DNA of 64,000 bases, from positions 873,501 through 937,500 of the forward strand of contig JBBBDQ010001156.1 in the NCBI GenBank assembly GCA_037127315.1, in the 5' to 3' direction. The DNA comes from Ascarosepion bandense (Eukaryota; Mollusca; Cephalopoda; Sepiida; Sepiidae). A program made the translations under genes and the position numbers. Each line of letters starts with the position of its first letter. Positions within the stretch are counted from its first letter, which is position 1. Below the pieces are notes generated by a model. It saw only the letters and a program-made list of their open reading frames with translations. It was not told where the DNA came from and made no database searches. Below are positions 1-10,381 of the stretch, piece after piece.

Positions 1-14
1 TCTCTCTCTCTCTG

Positions 15-61
<47 letters not shown>

Positions 62-100
62 CTGTGTATGTATATATATATATATTTATGTGGATGACTA

Positions 101-129
<29 letters not shown>
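1..129. repeat. Compound microsatellite (TC)n-(TA)n-(TG)n-(TA)n
   Basis: Uninterrupted TC, TA and TG dinucleotide runs are visible. The phrase gtggatgactaatata at about 89-105 matches the 3' tail of the second tRNA-SINE family of this window, so the TA run is probably a SINE tail. The open frame across it is only a translation of the repeat. Confidence 0.85.
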
Positions 130-131
<2 letters not shown>

Positions 132-423
132 TGGCCTCCGGACCAAGGCTGGACGACACACAAGATCGTTTTATTGTTGGGAACGCCGTACACATATTTA
201 TACATATGGGCTAAGGAAAAAAGTTAATTCTTACACAGCCTTGCAAACAGTCACAGTTGCATCGGTGTTACATCTAAACAAACTATTTCGTGCGCTGAGG
301 AACGTGTTGCCGCGGGTTGGAATCTCTGGTACTGAGCAACCTATCCCATCTAAAATGAGGAGAACATTAGTTCCACTTACTACTTAGGGAAGTCAACAAC
401 GTTTCAGTAAACACTCATATGAA
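130..423. other. Unannotated single-copy-looking stretch
   Basis: Mixed-composition DNA between two microsatellites. A reading frame on the plus strand runs from the microsatellite to about 387, but I recognise no domain in it and see no splice or start context. I cannot assign it. Confidence 0.4.

Positions 424-502
<79 letters not shown>
424..502. repeat. Microsatellite (TA)n(CA)n(TA)n
   Basis: Direct dinucleotide runs: TA, then CA, then a long TA run. Confidence 0.9.
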
Positions 503-505
<3 letters not shown>

Positions 506-944
506 AAATAATATTCTTGGTAATTGCCTGGGATAATTCCAAGAAGGATATTAATCCAATGAGAACTCTATGTTAGAAATTAACGAAGTATTATAATGAA
601 AAGAAATTGGACAATTCTTTTACCAACGCAAGGATAATAATTTATTTTGTGAAGATATAAATATTCAACGCTTCAGACGGAATGTTTTGCAAAAATAATT
701 AATTTATTTAAACGGAAGGAATAGTTGATGGAGGTGGAGAATGAAAACCACTTATTTTTATAAGAGGAAGAAAGAGTTACAACGACAATTGATATAATAG
801 GAAGTAAAATTTACAACGTTAGGTTTGAGGTGATGGAAGAAGACGAGCTGATATGATAATCTCAGATTAAAATTGTGTTGGGATTGAAAATTCTCAAAAA
901 CAAAGCAGTAAATTTAGAGAACTTATTTTAAATACGGGAAGTGC
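503..944. other. AT-rich unannotated stretch
   Basis: No frame of note, no recognised repeat and no RNA gene seen. Confidence 0.4.
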
Positions 945-1254
945 GAGATGTGCGTTGTGGTGCTGTTGATATCGACTCGGAAGGAGAGATCAAAGTGCCG
1001 AGTTCGAAATCCAGTCGAATCCCTTGCATTCACTTATGCGCAAATACCCTTGGGAAAGGTATTAATCCGTGTCTTCCTCCAGTTATGGGTTAAATAATAG
1101 GACAGATTGAATTCTATAATCTTGGATGGCAAACAGTCTACCGCAGAAAGCAATGGCAATCTACTGCTGGATAATATTTTGCCCAGTCAGTCTCCTCTCT
1201 CTTATGAGACAGGGGCGCCCAAGCGTGTATCACGTATGGCACTTAACTGACTTT
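945..1254 (+). mobile_element. tRNA-derived SINE, family A (full-length copy)
   Basis: The copy starts with a tRNA-like head. An A-box-like tggtgctgttgata is followed about 40 bases later by a B-box-like gagttcgaaatcc. The non-tRNA body contains the family landmarks attcacttatgcgcaaata, cttgggaaaggtattaatcc, gttatgggttaaataata and, at the 3' end, gtatcacgtatggcactta. The same landmarks recur, mostly on the minus strand, at 8.4, 20.8, 29.0, 30.6, 36.7, 52.2 and 58.5 kb. tRNA-SINEs are transcribed by RNA polymerase III from these internal boxes and moved by a partner LINE; the partner is not identified here. Confidence 0.85.
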
Positions 1255-1319
1255 TAAATAGATCATCTGAATTGTTAGATGTTTTTATGTTAATTCTGAC
1301 GGTAAAAATAATAACTTCG

Positions 1320-1323
<4 letters not shown>

Positions 1324-1384
<61 letters not shown>
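1324..1384. repeat. Microsatellite (TA)n, about 30 units
   Basis: An unbroken TA run. Confidence 0.95.
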
Positions 1385-1388
<4 letters not shown>

Positions 1389-1611
1389 TTTCGACTTTAT
1401 GATAATAATATTAATTTAATTTTTCTATGATAGGAGTATAATAATAATATTGTTGATCATGATAATAATATTAATATTAATAATAATAATAATAATAATA
1501 ATAATGACATCGGACACTGATTAAATCAGTAAGAAATATAAAAAAATATTAAAAAAACAATTGTAAAAATTATAAATAATAAAATTGTATAAGATAAACT
1601 AATAATAATAG

Positions 1612-1651
<40 letters not shown>

Positions 1652-1752
1652 AAATAACCCTCAACCATGATCAGCTTAATATTAATGTAATTATTATTAA
1701 TTAGGATCAGGTCTTTGGGATTTACCTTCCTGCTTTGCTTTTTGAATTAAAG

Positions 1753-1799
<47 letters not shown>

Positions 1800-2469
1800 T
1801 CAGTGTATATATATTTTTCTTTCCAGCCAGTCTATACATATGTATATATATTTTCTGGGAAGAAATCACCGATTGAAAATTATTTACAACTTTTCTTAAT
1901 ATCACAATATTTATATAAAATATATTATACCCTAATATTTAAAGTGGTAAAATTTTAAGGAAAATTACTGTTTTCATTCTAGAATAAGAACTCTAGTCGA
2001 GAATGACCCAACACTCGAACATAAATTTAAGTCTGCTTAGAAAGCACCCCTTTAAGAACGTCCTGGGTATGATGATAAACTACATTTGGCAGCAAAGAAT
2101 ATAAAGGAACATTGCTGGTTTTTAGAATGGTTCAACTACCACTTAAATTCTGTTGAACCTAGGCAGAATCTGAACCTATTAGAATCATATCTGTAGACAA
2201 TTAGTAAACCGTCAACGAAAAATAGAACAGCATGTAAGTATAAAATTAAATTTTATAGTAAAAACAAGAATACGTTTTTGTATGAAAAATATAATCAAAT
2301 CGTTTTCTAATAAAATTACCAAGAATACTCATTTCGAGATAAAATACCAACAATTCTATTTTAAAGAATTTCTGTTTCAGCCAAAATATATTTTAGAGCA
2401 AAATGGCCAACAATACATTTTGAAATTGTGATTTCGGCATTAAATAACCATCTTTTAATATATCCCGAT
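1385..2469. other. AT-rich stretch with (AAT)n and (TA)n runs
   Basis: It contains an ATA/AAT trinucleotide run at 1440-1504 and TA runs at 1614-1646 and 1755-1796. The rest is AT-rich with no recognisable gene. At about 2290-2440 a loose repeat built on ACCAANAAT-like words is present. Confidence 0.5.
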
Positions 2470-3590
2470 CCGAACTAATAAAACAACAAAAATACGCCCC
2501 AGTTTTCAATATCACTTCTTCATTGGAGCCAAATCTCTTTCTCTGTAGCATTATTTTGAGGTCTGTAAACAGCTAGTAATCACTGCGGGCCAGATCTGGA
2601 GAACAGGGTGGATGCGGAAGCAATTCGAAATGCAATTCATATAGTTTTGTTATCGTTGTGATCGACTTGTGATACGGTGTGTTGTCTTGGTGAAAGATCA
2701 CATTTTCTTCTTCATTTGTGAACATTTTTGCCGATTTCTTCCTTCAAACGCACCTATAATCCGATATAATATTCGCGTTTGATGTTTCTTCCTTTCTTAA
2801 GGTAATCGATGAACAAAATACCTGGCGCATTCCAAAACACTGAGGCCAAAAACTTGCCTGCTGATGTTTGCGTCTTTGGTCGCTTTGGATGACTTTCACC
2901 TGCTGCTATTCACTCAGCTGACTGTCGATTTGACTTCGGAGTGAAGTGGTGGATCGATGTTTTATCCATTGTCAGATTTTTAAGCAAAAACCTCTTCTTG
3001 TTGCCTTGAAACAGTTGCAAACAATGCTGTGAATCGTCGACGCGTTGTTGTTTTTGATCAACAGTGAGCAAACGCAACACACACTTTGAACACAGGTTTC
3101 TCATTGAGAAATGTTCATGCAAAATGGTAAATACATTGCCTTCTGATATGTTCAAATGCTCTGCTATCTCACGTAAATTCAATTTTCAATCGGCTAAGAC
3201 GAGTTTAGATTTTTTTTGTATTTTTCATGTCAATTTTAGATGACCTGAGCGTTCAACATCAATTTTTCTATACGACCTCGTTTAAAATCAGCATACCGCC
3301 ACTTAACCATTGTTTCCGATGGAACAGAATCAGAAAAACACTTATCAAGCTATTGCTTTGCTTGAGCAGTATTCTTTCTATCAGAAAGCAATGATTTATT
3401 AACACACGAAATTAAGATTTTTCTATTGTTTTGAAAACTTGCAACAGTAGCTGCACTTAAATAACTGTAAATTTTAAACTATTATTCCGATTGAGCCCAA
3501 ATTTTCTCACATTTGAAGGTGAGTACTTCATAGAAAGGAGGGTTTTTTTTATTAGTGGCGCCACCTATATGTCAGACCCAGGACTTATTG
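2470..3590 (-). mobile_element. Degenerate mariner-family transposon
   Basis: The minus strand encodes, in several broken frames, the parts of a mariner transposase in the right order. An N-terminal stretch with FSDSVPSETMVK-like wording lies near 3310-3380, the HTH region and linker follow at 2910-3182, and the catalytic part runs to about 2500. The three catalytic acidic residues can still be found (MDKTSIHHFTP, FHQDNTPYHKS, HPPCSPD), consistent with a D,D34D enzyme. Several stops and frameshifts make it inactive. I could not place clean terminal repeats, so both ends are approximate. Confidence 0.8.
2910..3182 (-). pseudogene. Mariner transposase fragment (HTH to first catalytic Asp)
   Basis: This 90-residue open segment begins with NLREIAEHLNISEGNVFTIL, a helix-turn-helix of the mariner paired-like DNA-binding region. 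It continues through SMRNLCSKCVLRLLT, the linker, and LTVDQKQQRVD to MDKTSIHHFTPKSNRQSAE, which holds the first catalytic aspartate. Intact relatives have about 345 residues, so this is only the middle third. The usual Glu-Thr-Trp after the catalytic Asp reads Lys-Thr-Ser here, a sign of decay. The frame ends at a stop inside the catalytic domain, and homology continues in other frames down to about 2500. Confidence 0.85.
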
Positions 3591-3815
3591 AGTGTTGTGT
3601 AATATATTGATGTGAATAAATACATTCACTTTTTTTATATATTTAAACTAAAGGTATCATTTAAGGCCCACACATAAGAATAATAATCTTACCAAATCCC
3701 TAAATTTAAGTACTCGGAGTCAAGATTACCTCGAACAAGCAAATAAAAAAGATTATAAATGTTTCTCTCTCTCCCACCCTCTCTCTCTCTATGTCCCTCT
3801 CTCTCTCTTTAGACA

Positions 3816-4627
3816 TCTAAACATATATAATAAATGAAACTTTGTGTGTGTGTCTGTGTGTGTCCGTTACCTATACAATTCGAAACGGCTGAACAGATTT
3901 TCTTGAAAATTTACACAGTTGTACTATAAGCGTCTGCGAGTGTTCTTCGCTAGGTTTTGTGTCGAGGTACCCCCGATAAATATGGAAAATCGATAATCGA
4001 AAAAATCGAATTATAGAAGGAGTGGTCCGATTTTAATCAAATTTGATACACTCATAGACAAAAACATAAGAAACGATATTCAGTAGTTTCAAGGTTGCAG
4101 CTCTTACAATAGTGCAGAAAATCGATAATATATATATATATAAATTAAAAAAGGATTAATTCAAGGATGTTGAATGACCATTTCGATATGAAAATCCCCA
4201 CGGGGGATAACACATCACCTCAGCAACAGAAAAATCCTTTCAGAAAAGATGTTTGTGTGTGTGTCTGTTTATCTGCCTGTATGTCTGTATTTTTTCAGCC
4301 CTTTTATTTTAGTTTTTGCTTCGGGTTTGGCTCTAAGTGGGTATAATTGTAATTCTTAGTCTCAGCCATGATACCATTTACTCAGAGGACTTATTTTGCC
4401 TTCAAAATTCGGTTTACGACGAAAAAAATTATTTGATATTGATACCAGGAGATCAAAATTTGACTTACATCCATTCATTTTTCTTTCAGTCTACGCTTTC
4501 GCTTTAACTGGAAACAACTATTTCATTTTACTCTTTCGTGCCAATGTCCAAAGAGTCTGAGCTCTAGGACCATGGATTAATTTTAAAGCTTTCATTACAC
4601 CCGAGGAATGCCGGGCTATACTGCTAG
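3816..4627 (+). mobile_element. Non-autonomous Helitron-like element, copy 1
   Basis: The element begins with TC (atctaaacatatataataaa, TC at 3816 after an A) and ends with CTAG at 4624-4627 followed by T. These are the Helitron terminal rules: insertion between A and T, 5' TC and 3' CTRR. About 10 bases before the end a GC-rich hairpin can form (CCCGaggaatgcCGGG). The middle holds conserved text such as cgaggtacccccgataaat, tttgatacactcatagac and agtctcagccatgatacc. Two related copies lie on the minus strand at 10.95 and 37.5 kb. There is no Rep/helicase coding, so it is non-autonomous. Confidence 0.75.
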
Positions 4628-4639
4628 TATATATATATA

Positions 4640-4745
4640 TTTCACTCATTTCACTCCAAGGAAGGTAATAAAGCCACTGGGACCCAAGCGTTTAGAAAAT
4701 ATTAAGGAAAGAACACAATGAAAGAATATGAATTAAAAGGAGAGA
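4640..4745 (-). mobile_element. Jockey/CR1-like LINE 3'-end scrap
   Basis: The words tcactccaaggaaggtaataaagccactggga correspond to the 3' terminus of the LINE family seen better at 39.7-40.3 and 50.7-51.6 kb, in reverse orientation and much decayed. Confidence 0.45.
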
Positions 4746-5170
4746 AGCTAACGACTGACATTCATTTAAGTTTTTGAAGATCAAAGTTGACTAAGAATGA
4801 ATGACCCGGATGAGAATTCCATATATATATATATATATAGCGAAAGGAAAGTTTAGTGAGAGAATACACGAAGCAAAACTAGTCGGCTTCAATATTTTTC
4901 TTCTTGTTTAAGATTGAAATTAACATTGTTTAAAGCCACATAAAACCCTCGATTCAAATGTTGATTTTCTAAGACGGAAAAGGTGTTATACAATGAACTA
5001 GCCGTTGATCTTTGCAGACTAATATTCTCAGGTCAGGAAATATCGAATAAGGGAGATAAAAATAGGTTTTCTCCATATTCTAGTAAAACCAATTTGCTTG
5101 CTTTTTTCCTCGATATCAAATAACACTATAATTCCAAACTCCACCATTTTATGCATCGCATCTCCCTTTT
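4746..5170. other. Unannotated stretch
   Basis: A short TA run is present at about 4821-4840. Nothing else is recognised. Confidence 0.4.
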
Positions 5171-5479
5171 TTGATTTTTGGCTTTTGCTTCTTATTTTAT
5201 ATTACTCCTACGAGCCTTCATCAGACATCGGAAGCCTCCCCCACCGACTACTACCACCACCTTCCCAACCACACCGGCTATCATCAGCGTTATCACTATT
5301 ACAATTCTCATCATTACGTCCCTTCGCTAGACTCACCATCAACACTTTCACTTACGCCGTCGGTTTTATCACCTTATCTTCTACCTTCCCCACAGCCACC
5401 TTCCCCACCGCCAACAACACGCCCATCCCCTCTGCCTACGATTACCACTCTCCCGCCTCGGTCGGTACATATTCTTTGA
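5171..5479 (+). other. GC-richer block with Pro/Ser/His/Tyr-rich open frames (possible exon)
   Basis: The block stands out from its AT-rich surroundings and carries two overlapping plus-strand frames. One gives a Tyr/His-rich stretch (TDYYHHLPNHTGYHQRYHYY) followed by a Pro/Ser/Thr-rich tail. A pyrimidine-rich run ending in ttcatcag at about 5225 and a cg/gtacat at about 5463 would be usable splice sites for an internal exon of that frame. Against it, the composition is low-complexity (CCACC and TCATCA words), a second frame is equally open from 5098 to 5607, and I know no family that matches. This is a weak candidate only. Confidence 0.2.
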
Positions 5480-5607
5480 AAACGTTAGCGGAATATGAAT
5501 ACGTCATTGATTACGCTTTATTCACGGATTTTTGGCAAAGGGTGGTGCGTGAGGGTCGGGAGGCGCAGGGAGTGAGTGGAAATAGAATGAAATACTTCGA
5601 AGGTTAA

Positions 5608-5962
5608 TGTAAACGAGACGTTGAGGGAGAAGAAAAGCTGAGTCTGGGCGGGGCGGGACCAATCAGAATTTCGGAAGGAATGCGAAAATACGAAAAGTTT
5701 AAAAGAATTTCTCGCTAAGTTATTTTTTTTCGTTTTATTTTATTTTATGTTTTTTTTTAATACTTCCAGGAAAGTTATTGTTGATAGTAGTTAGAGCAAC
5801 GTTAGTTGTAAGTGATATTGATTTACGTATTGCTAGAAAGAGCGATAACAGCTACTGGACTTTAAAAAAAGTATTCTCCTGAAAAAATGTTATAAGAGAA
5901 AGATTTCAACCGAAAGCTAGCTGCTCGTTTAATGCAGATTCAATGTTTCGTCATAAAGAAAT
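5608..5962. other. Unannotated AT-rich stretch
   Basis: It includes an imperfect TTTTA-type run at about 5720-5760. No gene or named repeat is seen. Confidence 0.4.
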
Positions 5963-5963
5963 A

Positions 5964-6014
<51 letters not shown>
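5963..6014. repeat. Microsatellite (TA)n(TG)n
   Basis: TA and TG runs directly before the SINE-like block that follows. Confidence 0.9.
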
Positions 6015-6015
<1 letters not shown>

Positions 6016-6375
6016 TACACCGAAACAGGTTTGTATGTCGATGACTAATATATTATGCTCTCATTACGATTGAGCTCTCTAGAGAATAAAATGTTAAAAA
6101 CGGCTTCTACTTTTGCGATATATGCATTACTCTACAGGAATGAATTAAGTTTTTTTCCGTGACTGGCGTGTGTATACACTGCTTATATACAGCACGTTAA
6201 AATCTCCATTGTCTGAGTCCATGCGCATATGGCTTAGGGAATAGCGACTCCCACTGACACCAAAACGGTCGAGTTTCGATCTCGGTCAGAAGCAAGTGGA
6301 TGTGTCTAGCCACACTGATGGCTGTGATACAGCAAAACAGGCTTGTATTGAGATGACTAAAATATATATTTGACC
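6015..6375 (+). mobile_element. tRNA-derived SINE, family B
   Basis: Two nearly identical phrases frame this block: gatacaccgaaacaggtttg at the start and gatacagcaaaacaggcttg near the end, each followed by a gatgactaatat-type tail. Between them lies atggcttagggaatagcg (A-box-like) and, about 40 bases on, gtcgagtttcgatctcgg (B-box-like). The same arrangement recurs at 15.05-15.36 kb, and related heads are found at 9.7-10.0 and 41.65-41.97 kb. It reads as a tail of one copy followed by a whole second copy. Confidence 0.75.
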
Positions 6376-7137
6376 ATTGTCATAGTACAGCAGAAAATCT
6401 AATGGAAGACTTGTGTTACACCAATATTGAAGTAGATTCTTATGAAGAATATCAGCTTTCAGAAACCTCGGGTTTTCTTTAGTCTCGAACCTTGATTATA
6501 AAGACAATTTTCTCTTTTTATTTTTACAATAAGTTTCCCCTATGCAAAAAACAGGTGCCACTCAAGTTAGAGTGTTGCCCTAAGAGATATTTTATATATA
6601 TAGGACGGGAAAATAACAGTTAGCTTTAAACTTAAACAGGCTAAGATTATAGTGAACGAGGAAACATCTAGTTGAGTGTCTGTTCCACAGTACAACCTAC
6701 TTCTCGCGTATAGGATACGGAAGGACTGCGAGTGATTTGATACCATGTAAATCTGGTGGATCCTAATTTTCAATTCAGCCATGAGGAAAAAAAAATGAAA
6801 AAAAAAAATGAAAAAACACTTGTTACTGAAAAAATCACAGCCTGAAATACTTCCTCAATTTTTTTTCTCTAACCAAGCAACAAAAGAATACATTTTTATA
6901 TGCATCTGACTGAGAACTTTTCTTTACTCCCTTGTATTCTTAGTTATTAAATTTAGGCTTATCTGTCAAGGCAACCATGAGGATCGCACGTATTAAATTA
7001 TCTAATTATGTATCATTTATTACTATTGTTCACCAAATATGAGACTCATAAGCCACTCAAGGTAGAGTTTATTTAATGGTGTTGATGGACAGAAGTGCGT
7101 TTAGATTATGAAGGTATGTAAGAAAAATAACATTTTA
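6376..7137. other. Unannotated stretch
   Basis: It contains A-rich runs near 6788-6815. The 71-residue minus-strand frame at 6567-6782 has no recognisable motif. I see no gene. Confidence 0.4.
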
Positions 7138-7657
7138 CTTGTGCAAATTAATTGAAACAACTGCTTTAGTTTCCATTTTTTCACCAGTTTTAGACGCACT
7201 GAAGTCATTGGGTGTAATCAATTTCTGCTTTTTCAACAGATTAGCTCATTTATAGTGGTGTGCATTAATATGAATCTATTTTCTGGGTGTATAGTGAAAT
7301 TTGTTTTTGAAAAATATTACATTATCCGTGATTGCATCCGATTTTTTATCATACCCAGACACTATTGTCTCGACTGTCGGTTTGGTGTCCTACGACAATT
7401 GTCTGCGATAGACGTTACTCCAACGAACACAGTGGCAAGCCTTACAAAGAGATCGTGGATATTTTCAGAGTAAGCCATTCAACTGTCAGTCGTGTCATCA
7501 AGGAGAAGAAACAAAATGGATCCATCAGTCCAAAACGTAAAAGAAAATGTTATCAAAAGAGAAAAACAACACCAAGAGACGATGTATACGTAATCAGGGA
7601 AAGTGTGAAAGATCTTAGGAAGACGTTATTCGTTTTGTTTCAATTAATTTGCACAAG
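7138..7657 (+). mobile_element. Internally deleted Tc1-like transposon with 23-bp perfect terminal inverted repeats
   Basis: The left end reads cttgtgcaaattaattgaaa (23 bases, 7138-7160) and the right end (7635-7657) is its exact reverse complement. The 520-bp interior keeps the first part of a Tc1-type transposase gene but nothing of the catalytic domain. The left flank has the expected TA at 7136-7137; the right flank reads GA, so the target duplication is not clean. It could be mobilised in trans like a MITE. Confidence 0.8.
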
Positions 7658-7662
7658 GATTA
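7332..7662 (+). pseudogene. Tc1-like transposase N-terminal fragment (HTH)
   Basis: The frame contains SGKPYKEIVDIFRVSHSTVS, a helix-turn-helix typical of the paired-like DNA-binding domain of Tc1 transposases. It is followed by RVIKEKKQNGSISPKRKRK, a basic GRPR-type linker, and RETTP-like text, then VYVIRESVKDLRKT. Intact Tc1 transposases have about 340 residues and a DDE catalytic domain; here the frame runs into the right terminal repeat after roughly 100 residues. A bound but non-cutting product would be possible in principle, but there is no evidence of expression. Confidence 0.75.
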
Positions 7663-7689
7663 GTTTTGAACATATTAATTTTGTAGCGA

Positions 7690-7894
7690 TTGCTTTGAGG
7701 ATATGTTCTAGCAGCTAGAGATTTGACAGAAGTTGCTGTTTGAATGAAACAATATTCCAATAAAATGAATATGATTTAGCTCTGTAGGTGATATGGCTGC
7801 TCTTAGCTGTAGAGGTCTGCAGTGTTGGAGCTACAAAAGCATTTCCATTAAAATATCGACAGAATAACGATTAATTATGATATTTGATAATTTT
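7690..7894 (-). repeat. Interspersed repeat family T, partial copy
   Basis: About 200 bases are shared with 8095-8280 and 51770-51965. Landmarks are gctgtttgaatgaaacaata, ggagctacaaaagcatttcc and acgattaattatgatatttg. No coding capacity. Orientation is inferred from the A-rich end at 7895-7930. Confidence 0.7.
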
Positions 7895-8283
7895 GTAGGA
7901 AAGGAACTGGTTGGTTGTTTTGTTTTTATGGCATATAAACCTCGGCGGGCCATTTATTGCCAACTAAGCTTCATTTATTTATTGCTGGTAATACCTTTTT
8001 CTTTCGACAATCATATTGTTGTTTTTTATAAAAGTTTTGTGTTTAGTAATACATTTATCGTTTCGAGTATCAAGATTCAAGGATATGTTCCCCCAGCTAG
8101 AGATTTTACAGAAGTAGCTGTTTGAATGAAACAATATTCCAATAAAATGAATATGATTTGGCTCTGTACGTGGTATGGCGGCTCGTAGCTGTAAAGGTCT
8201 GCATTGGTGGAGCTACAAAAGCATTTCCATTAAAATAACGACAGAGTAACGATTAATTATGATATTTGATAATTTTGCATAAC
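7895..8283 (-). repeat. Interspersed repeat family T, full copy with shared SINE-like tail
   Basis: On the minus strand this copy ends with gccataaaaacaaaacaacc. It contains the tail text ttattgccaactaagctt and tgctggtaatacctttttct (plus-strand reading) that is also the 3' tail of the composite 5S-tRNA SINEs at 36.4 and 52.0 kb. The 5' two-thirds matches 7690-7894 and 51770-51965. It is probably a non-autonomous retroposon using the same LINE-recognised tail as the SINEs; that role is inferred. Confidence 0.7.
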
Positions 8284-8401
8284 ATTGCAGCGGTTAGTAT
8301 CTCCTGCATATATATGACAGCAATATTTATTTTTTCATGGTTGCTTTAAAAATAGAGCAAGAAAAGCAGAAGATGTGTATTTTGTGGAGTGATTAGTTAT
8401 G

Positions 8402-8695
8402 AAAGTGCCATACGTGATACACGCTTGGGCGATCATGTCTAGAAAGAGACATGACTGTCTAGTCAGAAGAACTTCCCGCTGTAGGTTACCATTACTTTCT
8501 GTGGTAAGTTGGTTACCCAACAAACTATAAACACAATTTGCCCTGTTATTTAGCCCAAAACTAGAGAAGATGAAGCAGCGTAATACCTTTTCCAAGGATA
8601 TTTATCCGTAAGTGAATGCAACAAATTTGATTGCAATTTGAACTCAGCTTATCGATCTCTCGTTTTGAATCAATATCTACTGCATCACTTTACAC
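8402..8695 (-). mobile_element. tRNA-derived SINE, family A
   Basis: Reverse-strand copy. It opens on the plus strand with agtgccatacgtgatacacg (the SINE 3' end) and closes near 8690 with the tRNA-like head (aatttgaactcagctt is a decayed B box). The middle landmarks are present but mutated. Confidence 0.8.
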
Positions 8696-9608
8696 ATTCT
8701 TCTGAAGTGATGTAAAGAAGAAAATGTTTTCCAGTATCTTTGGCGTTACGTTCACTGGTTATTGAGGTGAACTTGAGTCCTAACAGGAATTCTGAGTTAA
8801 AAAAAAATCACTGAGACAAAAATGTTCATCAAATGCAGGGGAAAATATAAAGCTCTCATAATTTCACAGAGAATCACGTTTAAATAGCCGCAAATTCACA
8901 CTCTTTCTGAAATTACTAAATACGCTAATCCGTCCCCATCACAGGAGAACTATTTCATCAACCATTTTCTGTTTCAAACGACACAATCGGTCTATCTCGT
9001 TTTATCTTTGTATCAAGGAACCAATGGTACATACAGCCGTACACCTTCAACCGTTTTGCAGAGAAGCTATTTTCTTTTACGCATCATAAGACTAGAAAAT
9101 TCAGCATCTCCGCCGTTGTGGTGAAATCTTACTTAGGTTTGGAGGTACTGAATACTACAAGTTTTAACCCCATTAAGCTGACAGATCTCCGTGAGATGAG
9201 GGACCAGCAGCAACACTCTAGTCATTTACATTTTTGGAGGTGCATCCCTAGAATGTTTTTAAAATTCTCAGAACCCATATAACGTCACATTCAAAATTAT
9301 TTCCTTTTTTTCTGAGTAATGCCCCTTCATGACTTAGTCAATGATGATTTTATAGTATTGTTAAGATTTTGTAGCTCTAAGCAATGTCTGTACACTTACT
9401 ATCATCCCCAGTTCCTGGTCGGCCATCCATTTAAACAAGTTCGTTAGGTTATTTGATGCTTACCTCTAGGCATCTTGCCTTCAATATGTCAGGGGAATCA
9501 ACTTTTCTAAGGATTCATTCGTCATTATGTGTCCTAGAAATGTGAACTGTTACTTTCTGACTTTAAGTGTAAGTAGATTTTTGTTCATATTTTCCTTAAA
9601 TTCATTCT
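8696..9608. other. Unannotated stretch of about 900 bp
   Basis: Ordinary composition for this window; no long frame, no recognised repeat and no RNA gene. Confidence 0.45.
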
Positions 9609-9667
9609 TATATATATATATATATATATGCACGCACGCACATACACACACATATATATATGTACAG

Positions 9668-9711
<44 letters not shown>
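9609..9711. repeat. Microsatellite (TA)n with CA-rich interruption
   Basis: TA run, a cgcacgcacatacacaca interruption, then a long TA run that ends at the SINE tail of the next feature. Confidence 0.9.
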
Positions 9712-9712
<1 letters not shown>

Positions 9713-10030
9713 CAATCAGATGTCTAACCGTACTGATGAGCTGGGATACAGCGAAACAGCTCTCTCTGCGGATGACTATTTACGCTCTCACACCCCGATC
9801 GATGGTAAATTTTGAAATAAAACAGTAGCTACTCACGCATCTACGCATCGTTCATTCAGTAATAAATTCGAACACTCTAGACTACTGGAGTGTGTTTACA
9901 TTTTATATAACAATCTAAAGTGTGTCTTCTTTTACCGAGCGCCCACTAATGTCAATTCGGTCGGATTTCAATCCTGGCTCGAACCGTACTGATGAGCTGT
10001 GATACAGAAAATATTTCTGCTCATATATAC
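9712..10030 (+). mobile_element. tRNA-derived SINE family B pieces
   Basis: Two copies of the tail phrase (gtactgatgagctgggatac at 9730 and gtactgatgagctgtgatac at about 9987) frame a body with cgagcgcccactaatgtcaa and tcggtcggatttcaatcctg, a B-box-like segment. The copy at 41.65-41.97 kb is the best-preserved version of the same head and body in reverse orientation. Confidence 0.7.
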
Positions 10031-10073
10031 ATATATATAATTGTGTGTATACATTGATAAATATATATATATG

Positions 10074-10223
10074 ATCCTACGTCTATGGCACGAATCGGTG
10101 TTTCATACTTTATGTAATCATCAGGTGTATATTTGGAATATGCAACCATCAGGTGCATGCTGAAATATACACCTGATGATTGCATAACGCATGAAACTCC
10201 GAGTCGTGCAGTAGATGTAGGAT
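10074..10223. repeat. Foldback (hairpin) element between TA repeats
   Basis: The left arm starts ATCCTAC at 10074 and the right arm ends GTAGGAT at 10223. The arms share atcatcaggtgtatatt and a TCGGnGTTTCAT block in inverted order. Arms are about 65 bases with roughly 85 per cent match by eye and a loop of about 20 bases. No coding. It sits between two TA-rich tracts. Confidence 0.8.
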
Positions 10224-10343
10224 AATATATATATATAATACAGCACTGTTCATACATTGAGCACTGTTTTATTAACTCCTGAATAATAATGCTATGCACA
10301 TGTAAACACCGTTATATGTATATTTATTAATTTACTTCATTAA

Positions 10344-10347
<4 letters not shown>

Positions 10348-10381
<34 letters not shown>
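10348..10381. repeat. Microsatellite (TA)n
   Basis: An unbroken TA run directly before the repeat family R block. Confidence 0.9.
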
